Shown here: in pieces, positions 45,966-55,130 of the stretch
Position numbering within the stretch: the stretch's first letter is position 1
How the letters are laid out: each line of letters begins with the position of its first letter
Assembly (NCBI GenBank): GCA_024683645.1
Contig: JAIKYA010000159.1
Span: forward strand, 1-59,373
Source of the DNA: Lachnospiraceae bacterium
GTDB lineage: Bacteria; Bacillota; Clostridia; Lachnospirales; Lachnospiraceae
DNA: 59,373 nucleotides
Direction of reading: 5' to 3'
Notes under the pieces: generated by a model
Told to the model about the DNA's origin: nothing
The model's input: the letters and a program-made list of their open reading frames with translations, nothing else
Database searches by the model: none
Translations under genes and position numbers: made by a program

Positions 45966-46811
45966 ATGTGGACCTGGGTTCTGCTCACTCTCTTCTACGG
46001 CCTGACGAAAGGCGCCAGGGAGATCGTTAAAAAGAAAGCGTTAGAGATCAGCACCGTTATAGAGGTGCTGTTCTTCTATACTCTGATAGGATTTCTGATG
46101 CTGGTCTGGGATGCGGGAAATGCTGTGAGTGTCATACCGGGCAGGCTTCCGCTGATAGCACTCAAATCATTTGTTATCTTTGTGGCATGGATCTGCGGCT
46201 TTAAGGCACTGAAGAGTATCCCGCTCGGGATATACGGGATACTTGACGTATCAAGGATGCTTTTTGCGACACTGCTCGGTGTCATCATTATCGGAGAACG
46301 TCCCGGAGCTTTTCAGATAGCGGGTAACGCGATAGTGGCCTTAGGACTTTTTATGCTGGGGCTTCAGAAGAAGGACGGCGGCGGGGAAGCAAAGCCGCAT
46401 TATATAGTTCTTGCCTTTATCTCTGCATTTCTGAACGCGGTGAGCGGTACCATGGACAAGATACTCACAAAAGATGTGACATCATCGCAGCTGCAGTTCT
46501 GGTATATGCTCTTTCTTCTAATTTTTTACGGTCTGTATATACTGCTGGGCAGAACGAAGATGGATTTTAAAAAGACCGTGAAGAACTATTGGATATGGAT
46601 ACTCAGCCTGATGTTCATACTGGCAGACAGAGCGCTTTTCATGGCAAATGCCATACCGGATTCGAAGGTGACGGTAATGACGGTGATTAAGCAGTCGAGC
46701 GTGATAGTGACTGTCATTGCGGGGCGCCTTGTATTTAAGGAAAAAGGACTTGCATATAAACTTCTGTGTGCTGCCGTGGTGCTGGCAGGGATAGTAGTGA
46801 GTGTACTGTAA
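45966..46811 (+). CDS. EamA-family (DMT) transporter
   Basis: 281 residues with about ten membrane helices arranged as two EamA repeats (about residues 1-137 and 148-281). The end of each repeat has the proline-containing helix pattern (FATLLGVIIIGERPGA and VTVIAGRLVFKEKG). Drug/metabolite transporter superfamily; substrate unknown. ATG directly abuts the purA stop, so it must be translated by coupling. No ribosome site is visible apart from sequence inside purA. Confidence 0.88.
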   Translation: MWTWVLLTLFYGLTKGAREIVKKKALEISTVIEVLFFYTLIGFLMLVWDAGNAVSVIPGRLPLIALKSFVIFVAWICGFKALKSIPLGIYGILDVSRMLFATLLGVIIIGERPGAFQIAGNAIVALGLFMLGLQKKDGGGEAKPHYIVLAFISAFLNAVSGTMDKILTKDVTSSQLQFWYMLFLLIFYGLYILLGRTKMDFKKTVKNYWIWILSLMFILADRALFMANAIPDSKVTVMTVIKQSSVIVTVIAGRLVFKEKGLAYKLLCAAVVLAGIVVSVL

Positions 46812-46863
46812 GATGGTTGACGGGAGTGCCGATACAGGGGCTTTATACAGGAGAGGATGAAAA

Positions 46864-49152
46864 ATGTCAGATATACTTGAAGGACTTAATGACAGACAGT
46901 TTGAGGCGGCTTCGCATGTGAACGGACCGCTGCTCATAATCGCCGGAGCCGGTTCCGGAAAAACAAATGTGGTGACGAGACGAATCGCCTATCTGATAAA
47001 AGAGAAAGGGGTTGATCCGTACAATATCATGGCCATAACCTTTACTAACAAGGCGGCGGGAGAGATGCGCGAGCGTGTCGACCGTTATGTGGGCATGGGC
47101 TCGGAAGGCGTGTGGGTTGCGACCTTTCATTCGAGCTGCGTAAGGATACTGAGGCGGCATATCGACCAGATAGGCTATGACAATCATTTCACCATTTATG
47201 ATACCGATGATTCGAAGTCGGTGATGAAGGCAGTCATGAAAAAACTGCAGATAGACCCCAAGCAGATAAAGGAAGCAACGATACTGCGTGAGATATCAAA
47301 TGCGAAGAATGAGCTGCTGGGACCTGACGACTATGAAGAGCAGCACAGGATGGATTTCGGAAAGAGACAGATAGTACGTGCCTATCTTGAATATCAGGAT
47401 ACGCTGAGAAAGAGTAATGCTCTGGATTTTGATGATCTGATAAGGATGACGGTGTATCTGTTCAAGGCCTGCCCGGAGGTGCTTGAGAATTACAGGGACA
47501 GGTTTGAGTATATCTGTGTGGATGAGTACCAGGATACCAACACCGCCCAGTTTGAGCTCGTAAAGCTTCTCGCGGGGACACGGAAGAATATCTGTGTGGT
47601 AGGTGACGATGACCAGTCGATCTATAAATTCCGCGGTGCGAACATAATGAACATATTGAATTTCGAGAACGTGTTCAAGGGTGCAAAGGTGGTAAAACTC
47701 GAGCAGAATTACCGCTCTACGCAGAATATACTGAATGCGGCAAACGCCGTGATCGCACATAACCGCGGACGTAAGACAAAGAGGCTTTGGACCGAGCGCG
47801 AGTCCGATATACCCGTATATTTCAACCACTATGACAGTTCGCGTGAAGAAGCGGACAGCGTGGCGCTGGACATAGCGAGACTTCATGCAAAGGGACATGC
47901 GGAATATAATGACTGCGCGATACTGTACAGGACCAATGCCCAGTCGCGTGAGTTTGAGGAATCCTTTGTCAGGGAGAATATACCTTACTATATCGTAGGC
48001 GGTATCAACTTTTATGCCAGAAAAGAAATAAAGGATATACTGGCATATCTGAAGACAGTTGATAATGCATCGGACGATCTGGCTGTCAGGCGTATCATCA
48101 ATGTCCCGAAGAGGAGCATCGGAGCCACGACAGTACAGAAGGTATCCGAATATGCCGAGATGCGTATGATCTCATTCTTTGAAGCCTGCAAGAGGGCAAA
48201 GGAGATAGAGGGACTGGGCAAGACAGCTGCCAAGCTGGTGACCTTCGCTCAGATGATTGAAGGGTACAGGGAAGACGTAAAGACTCTCGGAATATCGGCT
48301 ATGGCAATAAAGCTCCTTGATGAGACCGGATATGTGGATGAGATAAAGGACGCCGATGAAGATGATGCACAGGAGCGTATAGAAAACATCGAGGAACTGA
48401 TGAACAGGATAACGGCCTATGAGGAGCAGGAGCCGGAAGGGACGCTGTCAGGTTTTCTCGAGGAAGTAGCGCTGGTCAGCGATGTGGACAATGCGGACCA
48501 GCGGATACCCAGAGTGTATATGATGACGGTGCATTCGGCAAAGGGACTCGAATTCGGAAGAGTATATCTCTGCGGTATGGAGGAAGGGGTATTTCCTTCA
48601 AACATGTCAATAAACAGCGGGCATCCAGAAGACATAGAAGAAGAGCGCAGGCTTGCTTATGTGGCGATAACAAGGGCCAAGGATGTATTGAAGATAAGTG
48701 CTGCGAGGAGCAGGCGGAGCTGGGGGGAGACCCAGTACAATGCCGTGAGCCGTTTTATAAAAGAGATACCGGAGGAATATCTTTCAGGCGATCTGAAGAG
48801 GATAGCGCGTGAAAGCTTTGAATATGAGGAGAGGCCGGCAGGCAGGAAGAGTTTTAATGAGGAGGTCCCGTTTGGCAGAGGCGATGATGACGGCTTTTTC
48901 GGAAACTTCGTGAAAGCCAGGAAAGAAAAGAAGGAAGCTCCGAAGGAGATACCTGTTCTGACAAAGGGAGCAGAGCTTGTTGCGGGCAGTCCGGACTATG
49001 TAGTGGGAGACAGGGTGGAACATGTGAAGTACGGCTGCGGTACGGTGACTGAGATGGAAAAGGGGCCGAAGGACTATAAGGTGACAGTGATGTTTGATGA
49101 AGCCGGGCAGAAGATAATGTATGCGGCTTTTGCAAAACTGAAAAAATTGTGA
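46864..49152 (+). CDS. pcrA: ATP-dependent DNA helicase PcrA/UvrD
   Basis: Essential 3'-5' helicase in Gram-positives for nucleotide excision repair and removal of RNA polymerase and RecA. 762 residues, the standard size. Motifs: I AGAGSGKT, Ia ITFTNKAAGEM, II CVDEYQDTN, III GDDDQSIYKFRG, IV NYRST, V MTVHSAKGLEF, VI YVAITRAKD. A C-terminal Tudor-like domain (about residues 712-762, VGDRVEHVKYGCGTV) is the RNA polymerase-contacting module. AGGAGAGG precedes ATG 46864. It is the full-length paralogue of the helicase at 17270. Confidence 0.95.
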   Translation: MSDILEGLNDRQFEAASHVNGPLLIIAGAGSGKTNVVTRRIAYLIKEKGVDPYNIMAITFTNKAAGEMRERVDRYVGMGSEGVWVATFHSSCVRILRRHIDQIGYDNHFTIYDTDDSKSVMKAVMKKLQIDPKQIKEATILREISNAKNELLGPDDYEEQHRMDFGKRQIVRAYLEYQDTLRKSNALDFDDLIRMTVYLFKACPEVLENYRDRFEYICVDEYQDTNTAQFELVKLLAGTRKNICVVGDDDQSIYKFRGANIMNILNFENVFKGAKVVKLEQNYRSTQNILNAANAVIAHNRGRKTKRLWTERESDIPVYFNHYDSSREEADSVALDIARLHAKGHAEYNDCAILYRTNAQSREFEESFVRENIPYYIVGGINFYARKEIKDILAYLKTVDNASDDLAVRRIINVPKRSIGATTVQKVSEYAEMRMISFFEACKRAKEIEGLGKTAAKLVTFAQMIEGYREDVKTLGISAMAIKLLDETGYVDEIKDADEDDAQERIENIEELMNRITAYEEQEPEGTLSGFLEEVALVSDVDNADQRIPRVYMMTVHSAKGLEFGRVYLCGMEEGVFPSNMSINSGHPEDIEEERRLAYVAITRAKDVLKISAARSRRSWGETQYNAVSRFIKEIPEEYLSGDLKRIARESFEYEERPAGRKSFNEEVPFGRGDDDGFFGNFVKARKEKKEAPKEIPVLTKGAELVAGSPDYVVGDRVEHVKYGCGTVTEMEKGPKDYKVTVMFDEAGQKIMYAAFAKLKKL

Positions 49153-49239
49153 GCTAAAGGGTGGAAATTCAGTGAAAGCTGTGATACAATATAGAACAAT
49201 GTGAGCAGGAGTATCCTGCGGAATAGGAGAGTTGCGGAC

Positions 49240-49521
49240 ATGAAGAATAAACTTGAAGATATTCTGGAAGCTATCAAGATAAGTGAACTCTTAAACAGAA
49301 AGGAGCCCGTTGTGGTGGAAGAAAAGAAGAATTCAACATTAAAAACAGTACTTATTATCATCGGCATAGTTGCGCTTGTTGCAGGCATAGCTTATGCGGT
49401 TTACAAGTTCATGACTCCCGATTATCTCGATGATTTTGATGATGATTTCGATGACGATTTCGATGATGATTTCTTCGATGACGACGATCTTGTCGTAGAC
49501 GAGAGCAAGAAAGAAGAATAA
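49240..49521 (+). CDS. small membrane protein with acidic DDFD-repeat tail
   Basis: 93 residues. A cytoplasmic N-terminal helix (about 1-33), one membrane helix (about 37-58), then an acidic tail with four 12-base, four-residue DDFD-type units (residues about 65-82). The start is ATG 49240, nine bases after AGGAGA; the frame extends upstream to GTG 49201 without a ribosome site. The DNA of the tail is a near-perfect trinucleotide/12-base repeat, so its length may vary. Similar small proteins with acidic tails are common in Lachnospiraceae; function unknown. Confidence 0.7.
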   Translation: MKNKLEDILEAIKISELLNRKEPVVVEEKKNSTLKTVLIIIGIVALVAGIAYAVYKFMTPDYLDDFDDDFDDDFDDDFFDDDDLVVDESKKEE

Positions 49522-49551
49522 GTTATCCCCTTCAGATTGAATTTATATATC

Positions 49552-49579
49552 AGGCAGGCGTAAGACCTGCCTTGTTTTA
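49552..49579 (+). terminator. Rho-independent terminator
   Basis: AGGCAGG (49552-49558), 7-base loop, CCTGCCT (49566-49572), then TGTTTT. It overlaps the leader of rlmD. Confidence 0.8.
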
Positions 49580-49591
49580 GTTGAGGTGCAT

Positions 49592-51055
49592 ATGGGTAAA
49601 CTGAAAAAAGGAATGATACTTGAAGGGAAAGTGATAAAAATGGACTTTCCCAACAAAGGAACAGTCGAGGTTGCGGGCGAAGAGGGAACAGAGCGGGTGA
49701 GTGTTAAAAATGCCCTGCCGGGACAGACTGTGTCATTTGTGATAAATAAGACCAGGGGCGGCAGATATGAGGGCAGGCTGCTGGAAGTAGTGCGAAAAGC
49801 AGACTGTGAGACAGCAGGCTGCAGCAATGCGGGCATCTGCGGAGGCTGTCTTTATCAGGGCTTTCCTTATGAAGAGACTCTTAAGATAAAGGAAGAACAG
49901 ATAAAGGGAATGCTGGAAGAGTATACAAAGGAGGCGGAATATGACGGCATACTTCCGAGTCCTGAGCATTCCGGCTACAGGAATAAAATGGAGTATACTT
50001 TCGGGGATGAAGAGAAGGGCGGAGCGCTTAAGCTGGGACTGCACAGGCGCGGAAGCTTTTATGATATCGTAAATGCCGGAAGCTGTATTATAGCAGACAG
50101 TGATTTCGGGATGATCGTCGATGCTACGGAGCGGTATTTTGCAGAGAGGAAGATACCGTATTATCACAGGCAGAGCCATGAAGGGATACTGAGGCATCTC
50201 CTGGTCAGAAAAGCTGCCAATACGGGAGAGCTCCTGGCAGCGCTGGTCACGACAGGGGATGAGTGCGGCGGACCGGATAGCGTAGGGGAGAACAGGGCCG
50301 CGAGAAAGCTGCTTACGGACGGGATACTCGAAGGATGGAAAGAAGAGATACTGAAACTTGAGCTTAAGGGGCATGTCAGAGGCCTTCTGCATATAGAAAA
50401 CAATGTGCTCGGGGACGTGGTCCGCTGCGACAGACAGCATGTGCTCTATGGTGAGGATCATTTTGAAGAAGAACTTCTGGGGCTTAAGTTTAAGATCAGT
50501 CCGTTTTCGTTTTTTCAGACCAATTCACATGGAGCGGAAGTGCTCTATGGCCTGGTGAGAAAATATATATCAGCCGAGTGCGAAGGGGCGGAGATTTATG
50601 ACCTCTACAGCGGTACAGGTACGATAGCGCAGCTGGCAGCTGCGGCGGCCGCACATGTGACCGGCGTGGAGATAGTGGAAGAGGCGGTGGAAGCGGCTAA
50701 AGAGAATGCGGCTTTTAACGGGCTTACGAACTGTGATTTTATCGCCGGGGATGTTCTTAAGGTTCTGGATGATATAGAGGAGAAGCCCGATGTGATCATA
50801 CTGGATCCGCCGCGTGACGGCATACATCCGAAGGCGCTGAAAAAGATACTTGATTACGGTGTCAAAAAGATGGTCTACGTATCCTGCAAACCGACGAGTC
50901 TGAAACGTGATATGGAAGAGATAGCAGGAGCAGGCTATGGGATAAAACGCTGGGGAATGGTAGACATGTTTCCCTTCACCGGAAACTGTGAGACAGTCTG
51001 CCTTCTCAGCAGGCCTTCCGGAGCAAAGCATGATATGACGGATAGCAAGAGTTGA
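49592..51055 (+). CDS. rlmD: 23S rRNA (uracil-5-)-methyltransferase, RlmD/RumA family
   Basis: SAM-dependent C5 methylation of a 23S rRNA uridine (U1939 in E. coli). 487 residues. An N-terminal TRAM domain (about 1-60) is followed by an iron-sulfur cysteine set (four Cys in the C-E-T-A-G-C to G-G-C-L-Y segment near residues 68-86), the SAM motif LYSGTGTIAQLAA, and the catalytic pair DPPRDGIHP and VSCKPTSLKRD, where the Cys is the nucleophile. Start ATG 49592 has GAGG five bases before it. Firmicutes have several paralogues (RlmCD, TrmFO partners), so the exact uridine is uncertain. Confidence 0.9.
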   Translation: MGKLKKGMILEGKVIKMDFPNKGTVEVAGEEGTERVSVKNALPGQTVSFVINKTRGGRYEGRLLEVVRKADCETAGCSNAGICGGCLYQGFPYEETLKIKEEQIKGMLEEYTKEAEYDGILPSPEHSGYRNKMEYTFGDEEKGGALKLGLHRRGSFYDIVNAGSCIIADSDFGMIVDATERYFAERKIPYYHRQSHEGILRHLLVRKAANTGELLAALVTTGDECGGPDSVGENRAARKLLTDGILEGWKEEILKLELKGHVRGLLHIENNVLGDVVRCDRQHVLYGEDHFEEELLGLKFKISPFSFFQTNSHGAEVLYGLVRKYISAECEGAEIYDLYSGTGTIAQLAAAAAAHVTGVEIVEEAVEAAKENAAFNGLTNCDFIAGDVLKVLDDIEEKPDVIILDPPRDGIHPKALKKILDYGVKKMVYVSCKPTSLKRDMEEIAGAGYGIKRWGMVDMFPFTGNCETVCLLSRPSGAKHDMTDSKS

Positions 51056-51088
51056 CTATACTTTAGGCGGGATATTTAATATGATTAA

Positions 51089-51110
51089 CAGGCGGCATAT
51101 GGGCCGCCTG
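51089..51110 (+). terminator. hairpin between rlmD and the GH43 gene
   Basis: Perfect 8-bp stem CAGGCGGC/GCCGCCTG with loop ATATGG, flanked by TTAA on both sides (an alternative pairing extends to TTAACAG/CTGTTAA). Only a short T/A tail follows, so it is a weak terminator or a leader structure. Confidence 0.55.
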
Positions 51111-51147
51111 CTGTTAAGTTGAGGAAAAGATCAGAGAGGGTTTGACT

Positions 51148-52596
51148 ATGACAAATGAAGAATTGTTTAAGAGCATTAAAACGGCAAAGAGCTATAAGGG
51201 GGACGGGAATGTTAATCCTGTCATAGAGCAGCATTACGGTGCAGATCCCTTTGCGCTCGTATACGGGGATACGGTGTATTTCTATATGACCGCAGATGCA
51301 TATGAATATGACGAAAAGGGTGAGATAAAGGAAAATACCTACAGCAAGATAAGAAGCCTGTATGTGATATCAACTAGGGACATGATCAACTTTACAGATC
51401 ACGGGGAGATCACCATTGCAGGCGAGGGCGGCGTAACGAAGTGGGCACATAATTCCTGGGCGCCCGCTGCAGCATGGAAGATGATCGACGGAAAGCCGAA
51501 GTTCTTTCTGTATTTCGCAGATAACGGCGGCGGAATAGGCGTGGTGTGCGCGGATTCGCCGGTGGGACCATTCAGGGACGAACTCGGACACGGCCTGATC
51601 CGCAGGGATATGGAGAACTGCGGGAATGTTGAGTGGCTCTTTGATCCTGCAGTACTTGTTGATGATGACGGAAGGGCGTATATCTACTTTGGCGGCGGAG
51701 TACCTAAAGGAAAAGCCGCTCACCCCATGACGGGAAGATGTGCGGAACTGGGCGAGGATATGATGAGCTTAAAGGACGTGCCTGAAGTGATAGATGCTCC
51801 TTATCTTTTTGAAGACTCGGGCATACATAAATACAAGGATACGTATTACTACACATATTGCAGCAATTTCAGCGTTGACGAGGCCGGAACGAAGGAATAC
51901 GGCTTTAATAACGGTGAGATCAATGTGATGGAGAGCAAATCACCTCTCGGACCCTTTACTTACAAAGAGAGGATACTTAAAAATCCGGAGTTTTTCTTCG
52001 GCGTCGGCGGCAATAACCATCACGCTGTATTTAAGTTTAAGGATAAGTGGTATATCACTTATCATGCGAGGATACTTGAGAAGGAGATGGGGATACTTCA
52101 CGGTTACCGTTCGACCTGCATAGAAGAGTTCACCATGGGCGAGGACGGTACCATCGGAGATATAGAAATGAAAAAGGATGCAAGGCAGCAGGTCGGAGCA
52201 CTTGATCCTTTCGGGAAGATAAACGGTGCGTGCTTTGCGCTGATGGGGGGTGTGGATACGGCGCCTGCCGATGAAGTAAGCAGGGCGTGCGGCTGCGGAA
52301 ATATGCTGCTTACGGGTATAGATGGCGGAGACTTTGTAAAACTTGCAGGCTTGGATTTCGCGGACGGTGCAGGCAGCGTAAAGGCTTATGTAAAGAGCAA
52401 CGGAAAGTTCGGTGTTATAAGGGTAAGTGCAGACAGTATCGATAATGCGGTCGCTTATATCGAAGTTGCAGCAGCCGGTGAAGAAGAGAGTGTATTCGAG
52501 GCAAAGCTTGATGAGAAGCTCACCGGTAAGAAAGACCTGTATTTTACCTTCAGCGGAAGCGGATACGAAGTGCTCGCATGGCAGTTTGAAAAGTAA
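51148..52596 (+). CDS. glycoside hydrolase family 43 (xylosidase/arabinofuranosidase-like), intracellular
   Basis: 482 residues with no signal peptide, so it acts on imported oligosaccharides. The five-blade GH43 catalytic domain covers residues 1-330: base Asp33 in ADPFALVYGD, the pKa-tuning Asp in WLFDPAVLVDDDG, and acid Glu222 in YLFEDSGIHKY. The last 130 residues form a CBM6-like beta domain ending DLYFTFSGSGYEVLAWQFE. Known activities in this group are beta-xylosidase and alpha-L-arabinofuranosidase; which one cannot be told. ATG 51148 follows GAGAGGG by seven bases. It stands without sugar transporters or other glycosidases around it. Confidence 0.9.
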   Translation: MTNEELFKSIKTAKSYKGDGNVNPVIEQHYGADPFALVYGDTVYFYMTADAYEYDEKGEIKENTYSKIRSLYVISTRDMINFTDHGEITIAGEGGVTKWAHNSWAPAAAWKMIDGKPKFFLYFADNGGGIGVVCADSPVGPFRDELGHGLIRRDMENCGNVEWLFDPAVLVDDDGRAYIYFGGGVPKGKAAHPMTGRCAELGEDMMSLKDVPEVIDAPYLFEDSGIHKYKDTYYYTYCSNFSVDEAGTKEYGFNNGEINVMESKSPLGPFTYKERILKNPEFFFGVGGNNHHAVFKFKDKWYITYHARILEKEMGILHGYRSTCIEEFTMGEDGTIGDIEMKKDARQQVGALDPFGKINGACFALMGGVDTAPADEVSRACGCGNMLLTGIDGGDFVKLAGLDFADGAGSVKAYVKSNGKFGVIRVSADSIDNAVAYIEVAAAGEEESVFEAKLDEKLTGKKDLYFTFSGSGYEVLAWQFEK

Positions 52597-52601
52597 GAGC
52601 C

Positions 52602-53288
52602 GTGGAGATAGAACCGATAGCATATATACATACGGGATACAGCGAGAAATTCGGCATTCCCAGACAGAGCGGACTTGTCTGGGAGACTGTGGGACGTATT
52701 GTTTTTGAACCGTCCTACAGACATCCCGATGCCGTAAGGGGGATAGAACAGTATTCGCATCTGTGGCTTATCTGGGATTTTTCGGAAAACCACAGAAACG
52801 GATGGAATGCGACGGTAACGCCGCCCAGGCTCGGAGGAAAGGAAAGGGTAGGGGTATTTGCTTCGCGTTCTCCGTTCAGGCCCAATCCGATAGGGCTTTC
52901 ATGTGTGAAACTGCTGGATGTTTTGGACGATGAGAAGTTCGGAAAAGTACTTATTGTAGGCGGAGCGGATATGCTGGATGGAACGCCCGTATATGATATA
53001 AAGCCTTATCTGCCTTATGCGGATTCCCACCCGGAGGCTGAGGGCGGTTTTGGCGAAGAACGCAAGGACAGGGAGCTTACAGTCACGGCCGGCGATGAAA
53101 TAAAGGCCGGGCTGGGTGAAGAATTTTATAATACCGTGAGCAGGCTGATAGCAATGGATCCGAGAACGGCCTTCATACATGATGATAAGCGGGTATGGGG
53201 GCTTTGCTATGAAGGGGTAAATGTCCGCTTCAGAGTAGAAGGAGATACGGCTGTGATCACGGAAATTGATAAAGAATATCAGGAATAA
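52602..53288 (+). CDS. trmO: tRNA (adenine37-N6)-methyltransferase TrmO family
   Basis: Methylates the threonylcarbamoyl group of t6A37 in some tRNAs, tuning decoding. 228 residues. The VirR/TsaA-type beta barrel has its signature FASRSPFRPNPIGLS near residues 86-100, preceded by WLIWDFSEN and followed by DMLDGTPVYDIKPYLPY. The C-terminal part (about 140-228) is the usual extension. The start is GTG 52602, six bases after the GH43 stop, with only a weak AAGTAAGAG behind it, so translation is probably coupled. Confidence 0.9.
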   Translation: MEIEPIAYIHTGYSEKFGIPRQSGLVWETVGRIVFEPSYRHPDAVRGIEQYSHLWLIWDFSENHRNGWNATVTPPRLGGKERVGVFASRSPFRPNPIGLSCVKLLDVLDDEKFGKVLIVGGADMLDGTPVYDIKPYLPYADSHPEAEGGFGEERKDRELTVTAGDEIKAGLGEEFYNTVSRLIAMDPRTAFIHDDKRVWGLCYEGVNVRFRVEGDTAVITEIDKEYQE

Positions 53289-53310
53289 AAAGAGGCCACC
53301 CGGATAGTAT

Positions 53311-53339
53311 TTGCGTATCATTGACAGTTGTGGTAATAT
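53311..53339 (+). promoter_or_regulatory. promoter giving a possible leaderless mRNA for the gene at 53346
   Basis: TTGCGT (53311-53316), 17-bp spacer, TAATAT (53334-53339) with extended -10 TGG. The expected start is seven bases on, at or next to the GTG start codon at 53346. The nearby TTGACA (53321) has no properly spaced -10. Confidence 0.55.
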
Positions 53340-53345
53340 ACTCGG

Positions 53346-55103
53346 GTGAAAAATTTCAGAAAGACAATATTAAAATACTGGTATCTATTCTTCTGCGGCG
53401 GTGTTTTGTTCTTACAGGCCGCGGTTTTTCTCGTATTCAGAGGAGAATCCTATCTGCAGGTGCATGATAATCTGGACCTTTTTATGGCTCATTACAAAGT
53501 GCTTACCGACAGAGGACTGTGGTTCAAACATGATGTGGATGTGCCGATACTGCACGGTGTCAGCAGGGATCTCTTCGGATCCGAGTTTTCGCTGTACAAC
53601 GCACTGTATTATATTTTTCCGGGAATATGGGCATATCTTCTTGGCTATGCACTGAAGATCGCGATAGGTATGAGCGGTTTTATACTGCTGTCGAAGGATC
53701 TGCTCGAGGAGCGATATGAGAGCGTTAAAGCGCCTGTGCTGCTGTGCGCCTGCGCCTTCGGGCTTATACCGGTATTCCCGACCTACGGCATAGCATTTAC
53801 GTCCGTACCGCTCATCACCCTGCTGATAAAAAAACTTTATGACAGGGATTTTGAAGACAGAAAACGGACATTGCTTCTTTATCTGGGTATATTCTGTTAT
53901 CCGCTCCTGTCATATTTTGCCTATCATGGCTTCTTTATCCTGGGATATATGGCGCTTGCGGTAATGATACTGTGGATAAAGCAGAAGAAGTTTCCGGACA
54001 GGCTGTTTATCGCTGTCATTGTACTGGCGCTCGGTTATGTATGCTTTGAATACAGGCTTTTTAAAGAGATGCTGTTTTCATCCGAAGTCACGATACGTTC
54101 TTCAATGGAACATGCGGCAGTTTCCTTCGGCGAGGTACTCGGCCTTGCGGCGGAAGAGTTTACGGTGGCATCCTTCCATAACCAGGACAGCCATACTTTT
54201 GTCGTACTGCCTGTGGTGCTTTTGGGTACGGTATTTATAAACGCATATTATATAAAGAACAAAAAGAAAGACAGGATCAGTAAAGAGCCTTTAAACGGCA
54301 TACTGCTGTGGATAGTGTTTAATGTGATCATTTACGGACTGTACCAGTATGAACCGTTCTGGAAGGCTTTTGAAACCCTGCTTCCGCCGCTTAAGGGATT
54401 TATCTTCTCAAGAACTGTCTTCTTTAATCCCATGCTGTGGTACTGTGCACTGCTCTGTGTCTTTGTGAAGATGTATGCCACGCAGAAGAGGCGGCTTAAG
54501 TACCTTGCAAATGCGCTGGCCATGCTTGCCGTCCTGGTAGTGATGATGGTACCGCAGGTTTATAATGATTTTTACTACACGATCTATAACCAGGCTTATA
54601 AGATCATAAAACAGAAAGATACTTATTATATGAATTATAATGAGTTCTATTCGACAGAGCTGTTTGATAAGATAAAGGCCGATCTGGATTATAATGATGA
54701 GTGGGCTGCGGCTTACGGAATGCATCCGGCAGTGCTCGATTATAACGGGATAGCAACTGTTGACGGGTATCTGGGAATGTATTCCCAGGAGTATAAGGAA
54801 AAGTGGGAAAAGGTCATCGCACCTGCGCTTGACGGATCCCCGTATCTTGACAATTATTTCAAAAACTGGGGAGCGAGGGTGTGCCTGTATTCAGGCTCTG
54901 ATGAGAATACCTATGCGCCTACCAGGAAAGTGAGATTTGAAGATCACAGGCTTGTGGCCGACCTGGATGCGCTGCGGGCACTGGACTGCAGATATATCTT
55001 TTCGAGGGTGCAGTTTACGAACGAGGCGGAGCTTGGGCTTGAAGCACCTGCGGTTTACGAAGACGACAGCAGTCCTTATACCATATATGTATATTCTTTA
55101 TAA
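53346..55103 (+). CDS. multi-pass membrane protein, GT-C-like (DUF6044-like)
   Basis: 585 residues. About eleven membrane helices lie in residues 12-420, beginning with one at 12-32. The loop after it carries HDNLDLFMAHYKV, an acidic first-loop motif of the kind GT-C glycosyltransferases use. A soluble outer domain (about 425-585) ends SSPYTIYVYSL. From memory it matches a Lachnospiraceae family named DUF6044; not verified. An in-frame TAA sits at 53334-53336, so GTG 53346 is the only usable start before the first helix; no Shine-Dalgarno precedes it. Possible role: transfer of lipid-linked sugars to the cell surface. Confidence 0.8.
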   Translation: MKNFRKTILKYWYLFFCGGVLFLQAAVFLVFRGESYLQVHDNLDLFMAHYKVLTDRGLWFKHDVDVPILHGVSRDLFGSEFSLYNALYYIFPGIWAYLLGYALKIAIGMSGFILLSKDLLEERYESVKAPVLLCACAFGLIPVFPTYGIAFTSVPLITLLIKKLYDRDFEDRKRTLLLYLGIFCYPLLSYFAYHGFFILGYMALAVMILWIKQKKFPDRLFIAVIVLALGYVCFEYRLFKEMLFSSEVTIRSSMEHAAVSFGEVLGLAAEEFTVASFHNQDSHTFVVLPVVLLGTVFINAYYIKNKKKDRISKEPLNGILLWIVFNVIIYGLYQYEPFWKAFETLLPPLKGFIFSRTVFFNPMLWYCALLCVFVKMYATQKRRLKYLANALAMLAVLVVMMVPQVYNDFYYTIYNQAYKIIKQKDTYYMNYNEFYSTELFDKIKADLDYNDEWAAAYGMHPAVLDYNGIATVDGYLGMYSQEYKEKWEKVIAPALDGSPYLDNYFKNWGARVCLYSGSDENTYAPTRKVRFEDHRLVADLDALRALDCRYIFSRVQFTNEAELGLEAPAVYEDDSSPYTIYVYSL

Positions 55104-55130
55104 AAGCTGATCCTGACAGGAGAGAGGAAA

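Noticed and set aside
53321-53326. TTGACA as the -35 element of the gene at 53346
   Set aside because: A -10 at 17 bp would fall on the start codon with no match; the TTGCGT at 53311 spaces correctly with TAATAT.
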